The notes under the pieces are model-generated. The model did not search any database. It was given only the letters and a program-made list of their open reading frames with translations, and was not told where the DNA came from. From assembly GCA_019136135.1 (NCBI GenBank), contig JAGVUR010000066.1:1-45683 (forward strand): a stretch of DNA of 45,683 nucleotides. The letters run 5' to 3'. Below, in pieces: positions 43,850-45,683 of this stretch (position 1 is its first letter; the number at the start of each line of letters is the position of its first letter). The translations under genes were made by a program, and so were the position numbers. This stretch comes from Verrucomicrobiota bacterium (lineage in GTDB: Bacteria > Verrucomicrobiota > Lentisphaeria > Oligosphaerales > Oligosphaeraceae).

Positions 43850-43943
43850 ATAGGTCACATGTGTCCCAGTGGATTTTCAGTGCAGATGCACTACATTCGG
43901 ACAATGCCGAATTTCAACACACTCCAACCCTCCACCGCTCACA

Positions 43944-44390
43944 ATGATGCGAACAGCCATTCTTGCAATTGTTCTGACCGTAGCCTGCTGGGCTCAAATC
44001 CCCGAGATGAAAACGATAGGCGACCCCTGCAACCCAGGCATTGTCGTGCCTTTCGGAGGCTTCGGAAAAGACGAAGCCTTCCCGAGGGGACAGGTTGACT
44101 ACACCTATCGCATCGGCGTCACCGAAGTCACCTACGGACAGTATTGCCAGTTCCTCAACGCCAGCACCGAGCTAGTCAAGTCATTCGCCTTCAATCCGAA
44201 GATGAACTTGACGAGGCAGGACGACGGCACCTTCAAGGTCGATCCGGGCTGGGAAAACCGTCCCGCGGCCTTCGTGTCCAGAATCGCCGCCGCCGAGTAT
44301 TGCAACTGGCTGTCAAAGGCAACCGTCTATGCCTTCAATACCTGGGAAAGACCCGATGGCAAAACCCACCGCCGAATTGAAGGACCATAA
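43944..44390 (+). CDS. Secreted SUMF1-domain protein, 5' part of a frameshifted gene
   Basis: The 148-aa reading begins MMRTAILAIVLTVACWA, a signal peptide, and continues with the N-terminal half of a SUMF1/FGE-like domain of the PVC type (VDYTYRIGVTEVTYGQYCQFLN, then AAAEYCNWL). It stops at 44390 with the domain incomplete. The missing second half (HKAGFYNP, then HYGLENVAEGVSEWME) is encoded directly downstream in the +1 frame. Removing one C at about 44386-44388 would join GAA GGA to CAT AAG and give a continuous protein. A second ATG at 43947 is an alternative start. There is no strong ribosome binding site. Confidence 0.6.
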   Translation: MMRTAILAIVLTVACWAQIPEMKTIGDPCNPGIVVPFGGFGKDEAFPRGQVDYTYRIGVTEVTYGQYCQFLNASTELVKSFAFNPKMNLTRQDDGTFKVDPGWENRPAAFVSRIAAAEYCNWLSKATVYAFNTWERPDGKTHRRIEGP

Positions 44391-45683
44391 GGCCGGATTC
44401 TACAACCCAAGGGACAAAACCTGGAGAACCCTCAACAAGGACAACAAGAACGAGCCGTCGCACTACGGACTGGAAAATGTCGCCGAAGGCGTCAGCGAAT
44501 GGATGGAAAACACCAATGTCGAAGCAACATTCGCGCTCGGAGCCAACGACGTCTCGAACTCGGACGACGACTTCAACGCGATCACGCTGCACAACTCCGC
44601 AAATACCGAAGCAGGCGGAGACGAACAGCAATGCCACGGCACGGGATTCAGAATAGCGGCAACGGCAAAAATCGCCGTCGCGCCCAAACTCAATGATGAC
44701 GACAATCTCTTCACGGACGACTCGACGCAATTCGCGCGACTGAGAATCAGGTCGCAAGCCCAAGAAGACAACGTCCAGTTGCACATCGAAGTCAAAGACA
44801 TACTCGGAAACACAGTCTCGACGCATCACACAACACAAAACCTGAAACCAGGCGCAAACGACATGCCGATCAACCTGCCGAAATACGACGGCTTCTTCAC
44901 CTGCAACATCCAACTCCAGGACGGAACCAGCCTCAAAATCCCATTCGTCGTCGCAAAAAATCCACTTCCAGCAACACCGAATGGCCACTTTGCGGTCGGG
45001 CATCACTTGGATAGGCACGAACGCGGGTTTGCCAGGAAATCCTTTGAGTTCAATCGATTCCACCAACTGGGAGCCACCTGGGTCAGAACGGGACTGTCAC
45101 ATGCGCCACAGCAACATGCCGCGATGTTCGAACGATTCCACAAAAACAACCTCAAGCTGCTCGTCATCCTCCCGCCGCCAAACAAGTTCCTGGACAGAAT
45201 ACCGCCTGAACAAGACATCGTCGACAAATGGCTCAAGATCGGGATCTCGCCAGAACATGCGTCCCTGGCTGAACGCCTGGCGCAAATTGTCAATGCGGGA
45301 AAGGAGCACGTTGATGCCTGGGAACTGGGCAATGAGCCGCACCATTGGCGTGGCTACACGGTTGGAGAATACGTAGACTACGCAAACGTGGCAAGGCTCG
45401 TCGTCAGGCATCTGGCGCCACATGCCAAGGTCGTGCTGGGCGACATCGGTTCCATCGCAAAACCGCTCCTGACGACCATGGGAGCCGCAAAACAGGTCGA
45501 CGCCCTCGCCGTCCATACCTATTGCAACTTCAACCCCAACTTTTGGGGCAATCTGGGCTGGATGCGTCGCATCAACGGGGTCAAGCGCGCCGCCGATGTT
45601 GAGGACAAGCCGATTTGGCTCACCGAAATCAACATCTGCAACTATTCCGACAAGTTGCCGGTACCCGTTGGCACCCTGGATCA
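44356..45683 (+). CDS. SUMF1 (second half)-glycoside hydrolase (clan GH-A-like), 3' part of a frameshifted gene, cut by window edge
   Basis: This frame is open from at least the ATG at 44356 to the window end, 442 codons. It starts with the second half of a SUMF1 domain (FYNPRDKTWRTL, HYGLENVAEGVSEW, TGFRIAA). A beta-sandwich segment follows (about 115-210; LRIRSQAQEDNVQLHIEV). Then comes a TIM-barrel glycosidase: LGATWVRTG, WELGNEPHHW with acid/base Glu (codon 45334), DALAVHTYCNF and IWLTEINI with nucleophile-type Glu (codon 45625). Spacing of 97 residues suits clan GH-A (GH39/GH5-like). It was probably one secreted SUMF1-glycosidase with the upstream ORF. The ATG at 44356 could alternatively be a separate start overlapping the first ORF. 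The 3' end is outside the window. Confidence 0.65.
   Translation, partial: MAKPTAELKDHKAGFYNPRDKTWRTLNKDNKNEPSHYGLENVAEGVSEWMENTNVEATFALGANDVSNSDDDFNAITLHNSANTEAGGDEQQCHGTGFRIAATAKIAVAPKLNDDDNLFTDDSTQFARLRIRSQAQEDNVQLHIEVKDILGNTVSTHHTTQNLKPGANDMPINLPKYDGFFTCNIQLQDGTSLKIPFVVAKNPLPATPNGHFAVGHHLDRHERGFARKSFEFNRFHQLGATWVRTGLSHAPQQHAAMFERFHKNNLKLLVILPPPNKFLDRIPPEQDIVDKWLKIGISPEHASLAERLAQIVNAGKEHVDAWELGNEPHHWRGYTVGEYVDYANVARLVVRHLAPHAKVVLGDIGSIAKPLLTTMGAAKQVDALAVHTYCNFNPNFWGNLGWMRRINGVKRAADVEDKPIWLTEINICNYSDKLPVPVGTLD

Larger units (their letters stand above)
43547..43943. other. Divergent spacer between rpsB and the SUMF1-glycosidase gene
   Basis: It carries the rpsB leader (about 180-200 bases), the dyad and promoter candidate at 43724-43745 and repeat E copy 2. 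No gene is seen. A structured rpsB leader is possible, but I cannot identify one. Confidence 0.6.

Noticed and set aside
43547..43858. ATG-initiated N-terminal extension of S2
   Set aside because: The added residues are unlike S2 and include repeat sequence; the GTG at 43546 has a good ribosome binding site.
1..45683. tRNA or rRNA genes and intact insertion sequences
   Set aside because: None was recognised in the intergenic stretches on either strand; a dedicated search was not possible.

Overview
The window looks like a chromosomal segment of a bacterium of the PVC superphylum, most likely Lentisphaerota or a close relative (Kiritimatiellota/Verrucomicrobiota). The call rests on gene content and not on an rRNA gene: several formylglycine-generating-enzyme-like (SUMF1) proteins, a secreted beta-propeller with an HzsA-like heme region, DUF4091/GH123, GH2 and sialate O-acetylesterase secreted enzymes, and repeat-rich spacers. 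No rRNA, tRNA, CRISPR array or intact transposase was seen.

Layout. 1-290 is the start of a CPA2 cation:proton antiporter running off the left edge. 423-3151 is a two-gene unit: a DUF1835 protein and an asparagine-synthetase-like protein whose glutaminase domain has lost its catalytic Cys. 3152-3661 is repeat-rich and leads into a short winged-helix remnant. 3976-7672 (minus) encodes a type I secretion pair (HlyD adaptor, HlyB-like ABC transporter with a Cys-less C39 domain). 7866-11546 is a large secreted GH123/DUF4091 protein. 11547-14406 is a repeat-dominated region around one AT-rich secreted orphan gene with a decayed 3' end. 14407-17239 holds EF-G and TcdA. 17262-19306 (minus) is a TetR-MATE efflux unit.

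19577-36942 is a run of ten same-strand genes with short gaps or overlaps, probably co-transcribed at least in part. In order: a 1552-aa propeller/diheme/SUMF1 fusion, a second diheme propeller protein, a serine hydrolase, a CrtI-like FAD oxidoreductase, a tandem-SUMF1 protein, a PflA-like radical SAM protein, a GH2 enzyme with a coiled-coil insert, a small coiled-coil secreted protein, a HAD phosphatase and FabD. Mannose-1-phosphate guanylyltransferase, an MBL-fold hydrolase and a sialate O-acetylesterase follow, the last after a repeat block.

41311-43546 (minus) is the rpsB-tsf operon, closed by a strong terminator, then slyD with its own terminator. The right edge holds a secreted SUMF1-glycosidase gene split by an apparent +1 frameshift and cut by the window end.

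The strongest unexplained signals are: (i) a composite three-hairpin intergenic element present in four copies whose stems change by compensatory substitutions; (ii) the heme-propeller/SUMF1/radical-SAM neighbourhood; (iii) the glutaminase-dead asparagine-synthetase-like enzyme paired with DUF1835; and (iv) the frameshifted SUMF1-glycosidase fusion.
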